DNA from: Gentiana macrophylla
Lineage: Eukaryota; Streptophyta; Magnoliopsida; Gentianales; Gentianaceae
Direction of reading: 5' to 3'
DNA length: 64,000 nucleotides
Assembly (NCBI GenBank): GCA_026214975.1
Contig: CM047805.1
Span: forward strand, 58,892,834-58,956,833
In this document: positions 1 to 10,897 of the stretch, piece by piece
How positions within the stretch are numbered: the stretch's first letter is position 1
How the letters are laid out: every line of letters begins with the position of its first letter
The notes under the pieces: model-generated
What the model saw: only the letters and a program-made list of their open reading frames with translations
The model's database searches: none
What the model was told of the DNA's origin: nothing
Made by a program: the position numbers and the translations under genes

Positions 1-409
1 TCCTAGCCATCACATTCCCTTTGGTTGGGCGATTTCTCGCCTTTGTACCGATATCTCTAGGGTGCCGCCTCATTCTCAGGATCTGTATAGGATTTAGGAG
101 TTTTTGCTTTAATTTTGGCGTATTTTTGCACTTGTAATCTCCTTCTCATTGATGTATTGTAGCCACCATGCGAGGCTCTCCCCCCCCATTTTATTTTTCT
201 TGAGACTTTTGTGGACGGCCTTGCTTCCCTTGGGCGTGTTAGGAATGGAACGGCGTTTTGGCTTCACTGCATTTACCTCGTCGTTTGAGGTTTTTGCTTG
301 GTCAGGGAGCAGTAATATCGGTCATGCTCTATTGATTTCTCGATTACCGCATGTTTTGCATTGACAAACATGCGGTAATGAATGCGACTCTTGAGTTGAC
401 TCCTTTCCC

Positions 410-420
410 TTTATAAAAAG
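410..420 (+). promoter_or_regulatory. TATA box of the antisense accessory ORF
   Basis: TTTATAAAAAG is followed by about 130 bases of pyrimidine-rich sequence typical of a plant 5' leader, then by the decayed accessory ORF on the same strand. Its orientation is opposite to the Tat element, so it would drive antisense expression. Inference from sequence only. Confidence 0.4.
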
Positions 421-689
421 AGGGATATTATTCTCCTTTCTCTTCATCCTCGATTCTCCTCTTCTTCTTTTACCCCTAACAAGCTACGAGTTTCTCTTCC
501 TTTCAATCAAGTCTATTCACTCTTCTACTAGTCAAATACCAACATAGACGCATCCCCTTCCTTTCAAACAGCTTCTCTGGCAGCCAAAGCAAACTAATGG
601 GCGTAATTCAATACACATAAACACTTGACGGAAAAAGGCTTGAACCGGGATAAGATCCATGAACACTTCTCCATTTTCTGAGTGGAAAC

Positions 690-1288
690 TGGCTGGGTAG
701 GTTTCACTGCGGCACCTAGGGAGAGATATAACCTCACGCCGGTGAGCTAGTTTTATTCGTTCTATCGGAGACTCCCTCTATTGCCGATAATACCTCTGTT
801 TCTATCCGAGGAGTAGTGGTCGCTTTCACGCCGGAGGTCATTAATGAGTTTTATCATCTCCCATAGTTCGATCCGTCTATCGATTTTGAGTTAGCTTGAA
901 GACTTGACGAAGAGGAGCCCTTCTATTATCGTTTGGCTAAGGCACATCGACATTTGCTCCGTGGCAATCCTATCCCTGCTCTCAAGAATGCCACTTCCGC
1001 GTTGTCCCGGGGGGATCGGTCAGGGAAGCGGTTCATTAATTCCCGTGCCCTTCTCTCTAACAATTTCGAGAGGCTTACTGATGACGAGGCTATCCTACTC
1101 CATGCCATAGTTATCCCGCGACTTAATTTCAATTGGGGAAAGATGATTCATCATGAGGCTGTTGAATTTGGGACTTCGATGGAAGTTGGTCGCACGATGC
1201 CTTTTTCTTGGATGACCTCTAACATCGGTAGATGTACGTCTTGGATGCCTACCAGCCCTAGGGATGTGTATTATAGTTTCGGTTGATC
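690..1288 (+). pseudogene. Accessory ORF copy A (plant transposon protein domain), decayed
   Basis: This matches the pattern of the 'putative plant transposon protein' domain shared by five other loci in the window. In order: a FYS-containing motif near 750, a segment reading SIRGVVVAFTPEVINEFYHL near 795-860, an INSRALL...LTDDEAILLHA segment near 1030-1110, and a W-G-K-M-I-H segment near 1130. The copy at 46753-47676 has the same blocks in the same order. In-frame stops lie at 864-866 and 897-899, and a frameshift separates the FYS motif from the rest, so it is not functional. No ATG start is obvious because the reading frame upstream is disrupted. It is antisense to the Tat retroelement and lies between that element's integrase and its presumed 3' LTR. 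The molecular function of the family is unknown. Confidence 0.6.
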
Positions 1289-1787
1289 TTGTATGCAATG
1301 GTTTATCTTCTTTTTGAATTTTGCGAATGTATTATGTAATGACTTATGCTTGAATATGAATAAACTTTTATGAGTTTGCCGAGTCGCTTATCCGCCATTT
1401 ATTTTATATACGGCCCCCTGACTTTTAAAGCGAAGCCACCAAGAAATGGTGGTCAGGCATATAATTTGCATCTCCTCTAAGCGCTCAGAAAATGGATATT
1501 TGATTTATGCTTTCATATAAGCGGCTCGAGGCCTTTTACAAAGACCTCTGCGGGGAATCCGCTTTTACATGTAATATCTATTCCAGTTGTCTGCATGCCA
1601 TGGCCAATTGAACTTGAGGCCCTCCTTGTCCTTCAGAATGTATGTCCTCTTTATGACCATCCTCGACACCTGCCAATGACCTATGTCAGTCCGCTGGCCG
1701 GTTTCTTGTCTCTTGCAATGGACAAAGTCTCCCACTGCGAAGGAGTGGTCACGGATTCGCTAATCATGGTGCATTTTCACGGCTTGT
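1289..1787. other. Non-coding 3' region of Tat element
   Basis: No gene is visible. Read on the minus strand, 1395-1440 contains a purine-rich run ending in GGGGGCC that could be a relic polypurine tract, but no LTR start could be placed next to it. Confidence 0.3.
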
Positions 1788-2600
1788 TTATAGTTGACCA
1801 ACTAAGCGCGGGCTTTCAAAGCGCTTTTCCTCTGCAAGGTTCAGCTCGATATGTCGACTGATTATATTGTAGGCCTCGTTGAAATAAGAGACTCTTATGC
1901 TTGGTAGTGCCATGTCGACAGGTGTCATGGCCTCTGATACATATGTTAAGGCAAATGGCGTCTCCTCGGTTGTTACTTTTCGGATCGTTTGAAGCGACCA
2001 CAGGGCCTCGGGTTGATGGTCCACCCATTTCTTGGCCTTTTCATCTATGCTTTTCTTTACTACCTTTAGAACTTGCTAGTTAGAGTTTTATGCTTGACCG
2101 TTCCCCTGTGGATAGCAGACTGAGGATTGCCAGTGTTTAACATTGTGCTCCTTGCAGAATTCGTCAAACTCATCTCGGAATTGCGGTCCGTGATCGGATA
2201 CTATTGCTTGAGGTACCCCAAATTGAGTCCAAACTTGATCCAGCTGAAAATATATTATATCCCAGGCTCAGGTCTTTAGCAGCGCCTTTGCCTCAATTCA
2301 TTTCATGAAATAGTCCATTGCAATGACACCATACTCGCAGCCCGATCGACCTTTTTTGAGCATACTGATTAGGTCGATCGCCCACATATCAAAGGGCTAA
2401 GCGGTGATGATGATGCTCTGCTCTACTGAAGGAAGCCTAGGTATGTTGGCGAAGCATTTCCACTTGTCACAGCTCTCTGCGTACCTTTCGGAGTCTTCGG
2501 CTAGCTTTGGCCACTAGTATCCTACTCACAAAGCCTTTTGGGCCACGGTGCGGCTGGAGGGATGGCCTCCGCACACTCCCTCATGTAACTCTCTCAGTAT
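1788..2600 (-). pseudogene. Tat-lineage integrase, decayed
   Basis: The minus-strand translation gives the DDE core of a retroviral-type integrase. The first catalytic Asp lies in FDMWAIDLISM near 2345-2385. A D-H-G-P-Q-F block near 2190 holds the second Asp. The C-terminal part reads ETPFALTYVSEA near 1920-1960, equivalent to the usual ETPF-LVYG-EA block. Stops and frameshifts break the frame repeatedly. Integrase would insert the element cDNA into chromosomal DNA. This copy cannot make the enzyme. It follows the RNase H domains, as expected for Ty3/gypsy order. Confidence 0.65.
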
Positions 2601-2969
2601 CCCCTAGACCTTTTTGGGTCGCACACAACGCTAGAGCGGTTTTGAGAAAGACTTCCGATATATAATTCCGTTCAAGATAGTGTAACGCACTGCTTTTTTC
2701 TTAAAGCTTGAGCTTCCTTGGGGTCCTCTGGTTGTGTCCCATTCTCAATATATGCCATGATTTCATCTATTCAACATGGAACCGAAGGTTGGATATCCAT
2801 AGATTCTGACCGACATACTGCGTGCTCTTCCAAGTATTCGAACATGACTGCATGGTCACTGAATTCATCTTTGGTGATCAACTTGGATAAGTAGTCTTCT
2901 TGATTCTGATCGCGCGGTATGTTTCGTAACTCACAATATTGGAAACTGCTCCATAATATTTTTACAAGA

Positions 2970-3460
2970 TCCAGGTATCATTTCAGAACCTCATCCCTTG
3001 CCTCGAATGTGCCTTTGATTTGGCATAACACTACCTTCAAATCGCAAAAAATTTCCAAATTTTCCACATTCATAGCTTTGGCAAGATCCAATCCAGCTGT
3101 GACTGCTTCATATTCATCTTGGTTGTTAGAGGCGGTGAATATGAAGCAACCAGTTCGGCTCGCTGCCCCATCAACATACATCTGCCAACAGTGACTTGGT
3201 CTTGCGGTGTGATTACTGTTGAGGTTTTTAACTCGTCGACGTTCGGTGAACTAGGCTGCCCGGTGGGTTCTTCCTCATTGAAGCTTGTTTTGACTATGAA
3301 GTCTGCCAGAGATTGTTCTTTAATTGCTTTCCTGGGCTCGTATTGAATGTCGAATTCGGTTAGTTTGATAGCCCATCGCAACAAACGGCCTGAAAGATCC
3401 GGCTTGTGCAATAATTGTAGGAGCGGACTATTGGTCAGCACGACGATCGTATGCAAAGAA
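2970..3460 (-). pseudogene. Tat-lineage RNase H and second RNase H
   Basis: From 3456 leftwards the translation reads through the end of the first RNase H into the tether (KPDLSGRLLRWAIKLTEFDI, then LADFI). A frameshift leads into a second RNase H-like domain at about 3181-2978, starting MYVDGAASRTG and containing a DEYEAVTAGLDLA helix. The tandem RNase H arrangement is known for the Tat lineage and supports that assignment. RNase H removes the RNA strand during reverse transcription. The frameshift between the domains makes this copy inactive. Confidence 0.65.
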
Positions 3461-3632
3461 AAATAAGCCCTTAGTTTTCAGGCAGCAACATTGAGCGAGT
3501 AAGCTACCTTCTCTGCATTGAAATAACGGCTCTCAATAGGACTGAGGGCTTTGAAACATAATAAATGTGTCTTTGAAAGTTCATGTCCTCCCTGACAAGA
3601 ACGGCTGCAACGGCCCGGTCCGAAGCTGCCAG

Positions 3633-4640
3633 TTACAGAAAACGTTCGTCTCCCATAGTCGGGTTGACTAATAAAGACGGGCTTTCTAAGTAAGCATTGA
3701 TAGCATTGAAATCCAGAGAGCACTCTTCAGTCCACTCAAAATTTTTGTTTCCCTTAAGAATCTTGAAGAAAGGTAAACACTTGTCAACAGATATGGAGAC
3801 AAACCTTCCCAAAGCAATTATCCTTCCATTTAACCTATGTACCTCACTGATGCAAGTGGGCTCTTTAATGTTCGACAAAGCTTGTATCTTTCCAGGATTT
3901 ACCTCGATGCCTCTCTGCGTAACCATGAAACCCATAAATTTTCCAGCTTGGACCCCAAAGGTGCACTTGGCAGGATTCAACTTCATAGAATGTTCCTTGA
4001 CATTATCAAACGTTTCCTGTAGGTCCGCGATGTGATCATGACAGGCTGATTTAACGACCATGTCATTAGTATAGGCTTCCATGTTCCTCCGGCGGCCCTG
4101 AAGGCTGTCATCTCCTTCTCTTCATTTGTCATTTTTACTTTGTAATATCCCACTTATGCATCTAAAAAACTCAGCATCTTAAATCTGGCAATTCGATTGA
4201 CCATTCTGTGGATCCTCAGCAACTCATTGGGATCCTTCGGGCATGCTTTGTTTAGATCTGTACAGTCGACGCACATGTGCCATTCTCCATTGTGTTTCTG
4301 GACCATCACAACATATGCTATCCATGTAGGATATTGGAGCTCCCTGATGATCCCGGCCTTGACCAACTTGTCCAATTCGACCTTGATAGCCCCCTCTTTC
4401 TCTTTGGAGAACTGGTAGGCCTTTTGCTATGGGTTTGAAGCGTGGATCGACATTGTGGTCGTGCAACGCGATTTTAGGCTCCACCCCACTCATGTCCGTG
4501 ACAACCCAAGCGAAGGCATCCAAGTTTTCTTTGAGCAGTGATATTAGCCTTTCTTTCTTCTGTTCTCCCATCTGAGCTCCAATTTTCACTTTCTGATCAG
4601 GATATTCTTCATTTATGATTACCTCAATCAACTCACCTTA
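3633..4640 (-). pseudogene. Tat-lineage reverse transcriptase, decayed
   Basis: The N-terminal part (4631-4224) holds the DMSGVEP/LHDHNVDPRFKP region upstream of the RT fingers. 4375-4154 gives the AGIIRELQYPTWIA and MCVDCTDLNKACPKD motifs. 4082-3633 gives the palm and thumb region. The catalytic YxDD box has become Y-T-N-D, so the first of the two metal-binding Asp residues is replaced by Asn. The frame also changes between segments. The lineage is recognisable from the MVVKS sequence that follows the box. Non-functional as it stands. Confidence 0.75.
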
Positions 4641-4814
4641 GGCAGTAAAGTCTTACTCGTCTCTTAACTGGAGGGTGTGGCAGATGACCTCCTTGGTTTC
4701 CTACCTGGGCGGTTTTTTCCGTCTCCCTCATTTTACCAAACTCTTCTTCAATCCCAATCTCCCTAACTGCGTCTACACGTACTCGTCAGGAAGACAATTT
4801 GGGTGCTTCGATCT

Positions 4815-5290
4815 GAGGCCCCTAATACGTCCCTCTCGCCGGATAATTACCTCGGTTTATAGTCATATGATCTAGCAACAGCTTGGGATGGCTGACGATC
4901 GTTCCGATTCCTTCGTCCGTGTAAAATTTGCCTCTCTGGTGGGGCGTGGAGACAACCATCTGAAACTTTCTTTGGGATGGGATCCCTAGGATCTCCGTGT
5001 AATGAGAATGTAGATCAACCACTTGGAAATCAACTTTTTCCTTTCGATATGGAGGGTGGTTGCCAATCTCAATGTCCAGGTCAATGACCCCTATAACGGC
5101 CACCTTGTCATTCGAGATTCCTTCTAGCATTCCCAGGTAGGGCTTTAGCCTTGATTTACCTATCTTTAGTTGTCTTAGGGTTTCCAAGTAAATGATATCT
5201 CGAGCGGCCCCTGTATCTAAAAGGACACGATTGATGCCGAAGTCGTTAATCCCGACTTATACTACAATCGGTAGCTCCATCGCCCCAGGC
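4815..5290 (-). pseudogene. Tat-lineage aspartic protease
   Basis: The minus strand reads MELPIVV, a stop, then VGINDFGINRVLLDTGAARD. D-T-G-A is the retropepsin active site. The downstream sequence ends with the STPHQRGKFYTDEGIGTI block found between protease and RT in Tat elements. The enzyme would cut the Gag-Pol polyprotein. The in-frame stop just before the active site and frame changes on both sides mark it as decayed. Confidence 0.6.
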
Positions 5291-5333
5291 GGTCCTGCCA
5301 ATTCGCTCCGGGTGAATGTTATGGCTTGCTCAT

Positions 5334-6920
5334 TCAGAGCCAAGATAACCAACTTTTCTCTTCCCTGATGTTGATCGCATTTATTTCACTCTTCAATTGA
5401 TTGTTGCTGGGGAACTCCTCTATGATCACTTTGATTTCATTTGGGTATTTGCGAGGACCCCTGTCATTTCTATTTCTACCTCCATGCTTCTTATGTTTGT
5501 CCAACACTACATCTTTGATCATTCTGTCAATGATCCTTCTCAAGGTGATACACTCATTGGTGATGTGACCATCATCCTCATGGAAGTCACAATATTTTGT
5601 CTCATCCCTCGTCTTGGGATCGGATTTAAAGGTCTGGGTCTTTCGATCCGACCATGGATTTCGTAGAGTATTTCAGACATGCTTTCATTGATCGGAATGA
5701 ACCTCGTTCTCAAGTAGATTTTTTGTCTTCTCATATATCCTTATGAATCTGTCATAGTAGCTTTTGCATGATTCTCCTTCACCTTGGCAGACCTCATACA
5801 AATTTTCTATAGACTTCTTTGGGCATTCGGCAGTTTCAAATTCTTTCAAAACGTTGCTCTTAGCTCTTCCCAACTTTTGGAGCCAGGCTGCCGCCCGCTC
5901 CTGCATGCTTCCAATTAATGCAATTCACCAAGCAGATTTATTCTTGGTGTCTAGGAGTGTATGGCTCTAAAACGCGGCTATCCATTCAAGAGGGTAGGTG
6001 GTTCCCCTATTGTACACATACTGAGAATATTGGACGCGTTTGGTGGGTAGTGAATCCAATATCTCATCCGAAAGAACGTCAATTCCCTGAGTCGCTCAGG
6101 CTTCCCATCTTGCTTATCTTTTTTCAGTTCTAGAATTTCTCTTTTCATCCTTTCCAGTCTGTCATCCTTTCTGGGTTGGAAAATTTTAGCAGGGACAACT
6201 TTTCTTTGGATGATGTCCTCCGAACCAGTATAGTAAACTGATTCCACATCATGCTCTACTTTTTTCTCATTTAGAATATGTCGTGCGTCGTGGAGGTCCT
6301 TGGCCTCCTACCGTGGAAGAACATTCCTCTCAGAGCGGATAGGGCCCATACGTTGTTGGAGAGTTCTCTTCTCAGGGTGCCCCAACCGTTCTAGAGCCGA
6401 TCTTATTTCTGAACTTTTCTCCAGTAGGCATTTTTTCTTTTGCCTTGTTGATGAGTACTCACTCTCATTTATCTCTATACTTGTATGTTCGTGCCTGGGC
6501 ACAGACAGACACTTGGGTGGGGCCGTGGCCTCAGGTCTAGATGGAGTGAGGAGCTGCTCATCAATCGGCATAAGAGGTAGATTGCATGCAGCCAGATGCA
6601 AGTTTACTGCGTACATCTGTTTGACATATTCTGCATAGGCCATTACTACTGTTACCTCTGGTGTCTTAGCCTCAGTAATCTCCTCTACCTCCGGAATCCT
6701 CTCCGGGGCCGCCTTTCTGTTTTCATGTTGTTTTTAGGTCCTTTTGACCACCTTCCCACGGGCATGGCTAGTGTGGGCCGGCTCTAAGTTCACAGTGCAT
6801 TCTCTAGATTTGGGTCTTCTTTGGTTCAAAATAGTTCTAGCATCAACATTGAGTCTCGATCTGTCCACTGGTTGAGAATTATCCCACCCTGCAGCAGGGT
6901 TTTCATGCATGAGATCCAAG
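5334..6920 (-). pseudogene. Tat-lineage gag, decayed
   Basis: The minus-strand reading gives a charged N-terminal segment (6643-6308), then the capsid-like Retrotrans_gag region. That region contains ERAAAWLQKLG near 5905-5870 and a Y-Y-D-R-F-I helix near 5780. A zinc-binding segment reads KYCDFHEDDGHITNECITL near 5600-5540, the C/H/H/C cluster typical of Tat gag C-termini. Several stops and frame changes interrupt it. Gag would form the virus-like particle and package element RNA. Confidence 0.6.
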
Positions 6921-8500
6921 TTTTCCTGGTTTAGAGGATCCCACGTGGCCCTTTTCTTGAGGTGTGTGGTACCAGGGTATTTTCCTTTATCCCTGACATG
7001 TGTCCAATGCCGATAGGCTATCTACGCAAAATGCCAAAAAAGTACTCTGATTTTCCCTAACCGTTCTGAGAGTTACCAACCTTGCACTGTCTGCACGTCC
7101 AGACGGCGTTTCGGGATGCTGCCGAAAGTGACTTGTCTGGTGAGTCTAACGGCGGTGACGATGTACAGGTGTCGGAATTTCTGGGAGCAACTGCGATTTC
7201 TCAAGTGTGAAGCCCCGGAAATTCCAACGTCCTATCATTTCCGGTGTGATTTTATCTTCAATCCCAAGAGCAGAAAAAAATATTCTTAACACGAGACTAG
7301 TTTGGCATAGCACCCAGAAAACATGAATAAAACAACGATAGCGACCAAACAACAGGACATCAACGACCAAAGCAACAAAAATGAATCAAGATCTTCCTTA
7401 AGGTAAAAGATGTCGAGAGTGTTCTCAAGTGCAAACTCAACAAAATCACGTGCTCTCGGATCTTTTCGTGAAGGGCAACTTTAATCAACAAGTAAAAAAT
7501 CCTGAAATGAAGTTTCTGGCCAGGAAACTTACAATGCCAACTCCGACGAGATTTCTTTGTGCAAAGGTCATGAGTAGGGTCATGATTCACATGCAAACTC
7601 ATGATTTTGAAAAAGAAATCGGGGAGGTTACCTTACTTTGAGATTGCTTTGGCGTTGAGTTGAAGATTCGGACGTGAACAAGCGAGAGCTGACAGCTGTT
7701 CGATGAAGATACTGTAGGGTGGTCTGAAGAAGATGGAGCCATTCCTGATACCGTCATGAAACTCAGCAACCATAGAGGGGCCGTACACCGGAAACGAGTT
7801 GAAAGTCTTTGATTTTCCCGGTAACAGAGCCAACTGATAACGTCAAAATTATTTGGGGTGTTCAGCGGTGGATTTGTGGTGGTGCTGAGCAAATAGAAAG
7901 TGAGTAGTCAATTGGGCAGAGTATTGCCTTGTTTTTCATTTAATTGTCTTAGCTTACAGTTTATACAAGGAGCCCTACTTATAGGGTGAGAACCGACTAA
8001 GTTCAACATAATTACAATCAAGGACATAGTACAACTAAATATGCGGCGGATATTCGGACCGTAATGGGGTGATGGCGGCACGGACCCAGGAGCCTATGGC
8101 GTGTATCCTCAGTCGGCTAGTTGTGTCATCGGTATCTGTCTCCAAGTGTAGGGAGAGGGATCTCTGGCGGATCCATCAGTCTTATGCTTGAGCAGGTTGG
8201 GAATCCTTCTCGGCTTGCTCTCACCATGGGCTCGTTTTAGGAGGCTCACCATGAGGACTTGAGGATGTCTTGGGCCTCCCTATATGTGGGCTCTCCGGTC
8301 ATCATCCTGATCCTATTTATGGGACTCATTGGATACGGATTCACGTTCATGGGCTGGATGGCGCAGCCGGCCTATCATCCACGGTCAGAAAAATGAGATA
8401 TTTTAGTATGCGCAAAGTTCCAAGGATTTTCACACATAATGCATTGATTATAACATTGATATTTATGAGCACAATTCCCTAAAACCTCGCCGCCATAAGA
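6921..8500 (-). other. Presumed 5' leader and LTR of Tat element
   Basis: No coding sequence is visible. Read on the minus strand, the stretch around 7990-7880 has the composition expected at an LTR R/U5 border, but a primer site and LTR ends could not be placed. The assignment rests on position upstream of gag. Confidence 0.3.
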
Positions 8501-8950
8501 TCATTGTTGGAATTGTCATAAATACCCCAGATGTGGACCCCAGCTCCAGCTGTTATCCACTAGATGAAACTCAGCTCCAGCTGACCTTCTCAGACTTGTA
8601 ATCAATAACTCATTCATATTCAGCAAAAATTCAACAGACAAAACTAACTGCTGACTTCCGAAGAAACACATTTTCACTTCACCGAACTGACTTTCACAGA
8701 GCTGAATACCTTCATTTAATTGACCATCATTCTCAACTCAGTTTCATACATTATTTCCAACAGTTTATTCATCAGTTTTGGAGATCAAGTCATTTAACTG
8801 ACAGGACAAAATACGTAGTTGTCCCTAGAGGTTGGTACAATGTGATCTTGCTGAGGACCACCTGTTGATTCTCAATATACGTAGAAATTTTATTATACAA
8901 TTGTTTTACTATGGTTATACAATTGTTTTCATTCAAAGTAAAAGATTCCA
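8501..8950. other. Unassigned AT-rich spacer
   Basis: I see no gene or recognisable repeat. The end of the stretch (about 8968-8995, GGGAAATTGGTAAATAGGGC) resembles the start of some Mutator-like terminal inverted repeats, but the matching inverted copy was not found. Confidence 0.3.
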
Positions 8951-9055
8951 AAAATTTTAAATTTCGGTTTGTCTTTGGTGGGAAATTGGTAAATAGGGCC
9001 ATTGTATGCTCTGACAATTTTTTTTCAGGTCAAACATTTTCTGACATTTTTTTTC

Positions 9056-9350
9056 AGGTTCCCTGTCCAAATATGGACGATTTCGTCCAAATACAGTCAA
9101 CCCTTCCAAATTTTGATAAATTTCGTCCCAATCCATGCAATAGACAAAATGGAAGGAAACCGTCCAAAATTTGGACGCACCGCCCAAATTGTGACGAATG
9201 CTGTCCAAAGTTGGACGGTGCGTCCAAATTTTGGACGGTTTCCGTCCATTTTGTCCAAAACACTAAAACCGTCCCAATTTGGACGGATCCATTTGATCTC
9301 TTCAACAAAACAGAGGACGTACCGTCAAAATTTGGACGGAAATGTCCATT
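9056..9350. repeat. Palindromic GTCCAAA/TTTGGAC repeat cluster, left copy
   Basis: About ten degenerate units of GTCC-AAATTT-GGAC, often as CCGTCCAAAATTTGGACG, form overlapping perfect or near-perfect hairpins. Sequence of the same kind recurs at 44950-46610 and 48560-49115 beside the accessory ORF cluster and is not part of any coding region. It lies upstream of the MULE transposase here. Confidence 0.65.
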
Positions 9351-10455
9351 TTGAAACCCTTAAACAATCTTCTTTACTCTTTTCACCTACTCTTGTCTTC
9401 ACCGTTACATCACACAAAAAAATCACCATTGCTTCCAAAAAAAAGTCACCATTACTACACCAAAAATTCACCATTGATACCAAAAAAAAAAAACATATTT
9501 GTCCTTTTGAGCAGCGTTGTTTTATTTCACCGGAGTTGTATTTTTAAACAAATGGGTAAGCATTTACTTAGAATTTACTTAAGTTCGATTAAATTTATTT
9601 ATTGCGTTTGTTTTTATTGTAATTTCTTCACATGAATAAAGCATGTTAACATTATAATTTCGATTTTTAGCGTAGTGTAGTATGTTCATTTTCAGGGTAG
9701 AGAAATGATTAATTTTGATGATATATTTCGATAATGGAATTGACATTCATTGCATAATTAGTGTAGTCAATGATAAATTCTTATTTTGGTTGATATATTT
9801 TGATGATATATTTGGACAACGATACTTGTTTACCAAATGTGTTTTATTGGTTTGGTTATTAGTTGATTATGTTGTTGTTGTTTTAGTGGAAGATGAAAAT
9901 TCAATTCAAATGTACGGGTTTTGTATTACGTATTTTGTGATAGTATGAGAACATCCCTTGAAATTAGCGGTAACAAGTATGTGATTTAAAATATTGAAAC
10001 AAACGACAAATTAATGTTGTTTCAAAATACAAGAACGAATATCTCGAATTGAATTCCATGGTACGCCTCCGCCTGATGAGGTTCTTAGAATTGCATGATT
10101 TCCCTAGGGTGTTTTAGATTCATTCTAATCCGCTATGTCATGCCTAATCCCCAGGCTTTGTATTGGTGCTCCTGGTAGGTAGGTCATAGAAAATTTCATT
10201 AGGTCTGCTCAAGAATTCATCTTTTCCTGTCCCCAGCAGCCTGGTATATCCTCAGCCGGAAGTGAGGCACCCGTTACATTGTCAATATAAGTTCTGTTCT
10301 GCCGGCTCCGTCCCGCACCTGTTCTCCCTCGTCATCATCAAATATTCTATGACGTTGGTAAAAACACTACTCTCTTCTTCTCTTAACCCCCCTAACGATA
10401 CAACACAACACAACACAAAACAACGATGTTCAAAAATAAAAACAAATGATAAGAC
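9351..10455. other. AT-rich spacer upstream of MULE transposase
   Basis: No conserved coding sequence is visible. An ATG followed by a splice-donor-like GTAAGC occurs at 9551, so part of this stretch may be a 5' intron of the MULE gene. That is a guess. Confidence 0.3.
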
Positions 10456-10461
10456 ATTCGG

Positions 10462-10759
<298 letters not shown>

Positions 10760-10897
10760 ACTTATTACATATATGTATATCACACAGACATATGATGACA
10801 TATATACAAACATATTATATATTAATTGTTTATATATTATTTTATGTTCATATTTCCACTGAATAGTGATGTAAATTTATAATTCTTTCACATATAA

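Larger units (their letters stand above)
1..8500 (-). mobile_element. Decayed Ty3/gypsy element, Tat lineage
   Basis: Reading right to left on the minus strand, the region gives gag, aspartic protease, RT, RNase H, a second RNase H-like domain and integrase, all broken by stops and frameshifts. The second RNase H after the first is a hallmark of the Tat (Ogre/Retand) lineage of plant Ty3/gypsy elements. An ORF in the opposite orientation sits beyond the integrase, a layout reported for Tat elements. The left LTR must lie mostly outside the window or is unrecognisable, and the right boundary is only estimated: I found no clean LTR pair, target duplication or primer site. Confidence 0.7.

Noticed and set aside
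149..364. 71-codon ORF at the left edge
   Set aside because: No conserved motif and biased composition; lies in the decayed Tat 3' region upstream of the TATA box.
9056..9350. CRISPR-like array
   Set aside because: Units are irregular, palindromic and without constant-length spacers, and the genome is a plant's.
8911..9635. Overlapping ORFs of 147, 181 and 97 codons
   Set aside because: They run through the GTCC/GGAC hairpin repeats, on both strands, with no family resemblance; repeat artefacts.
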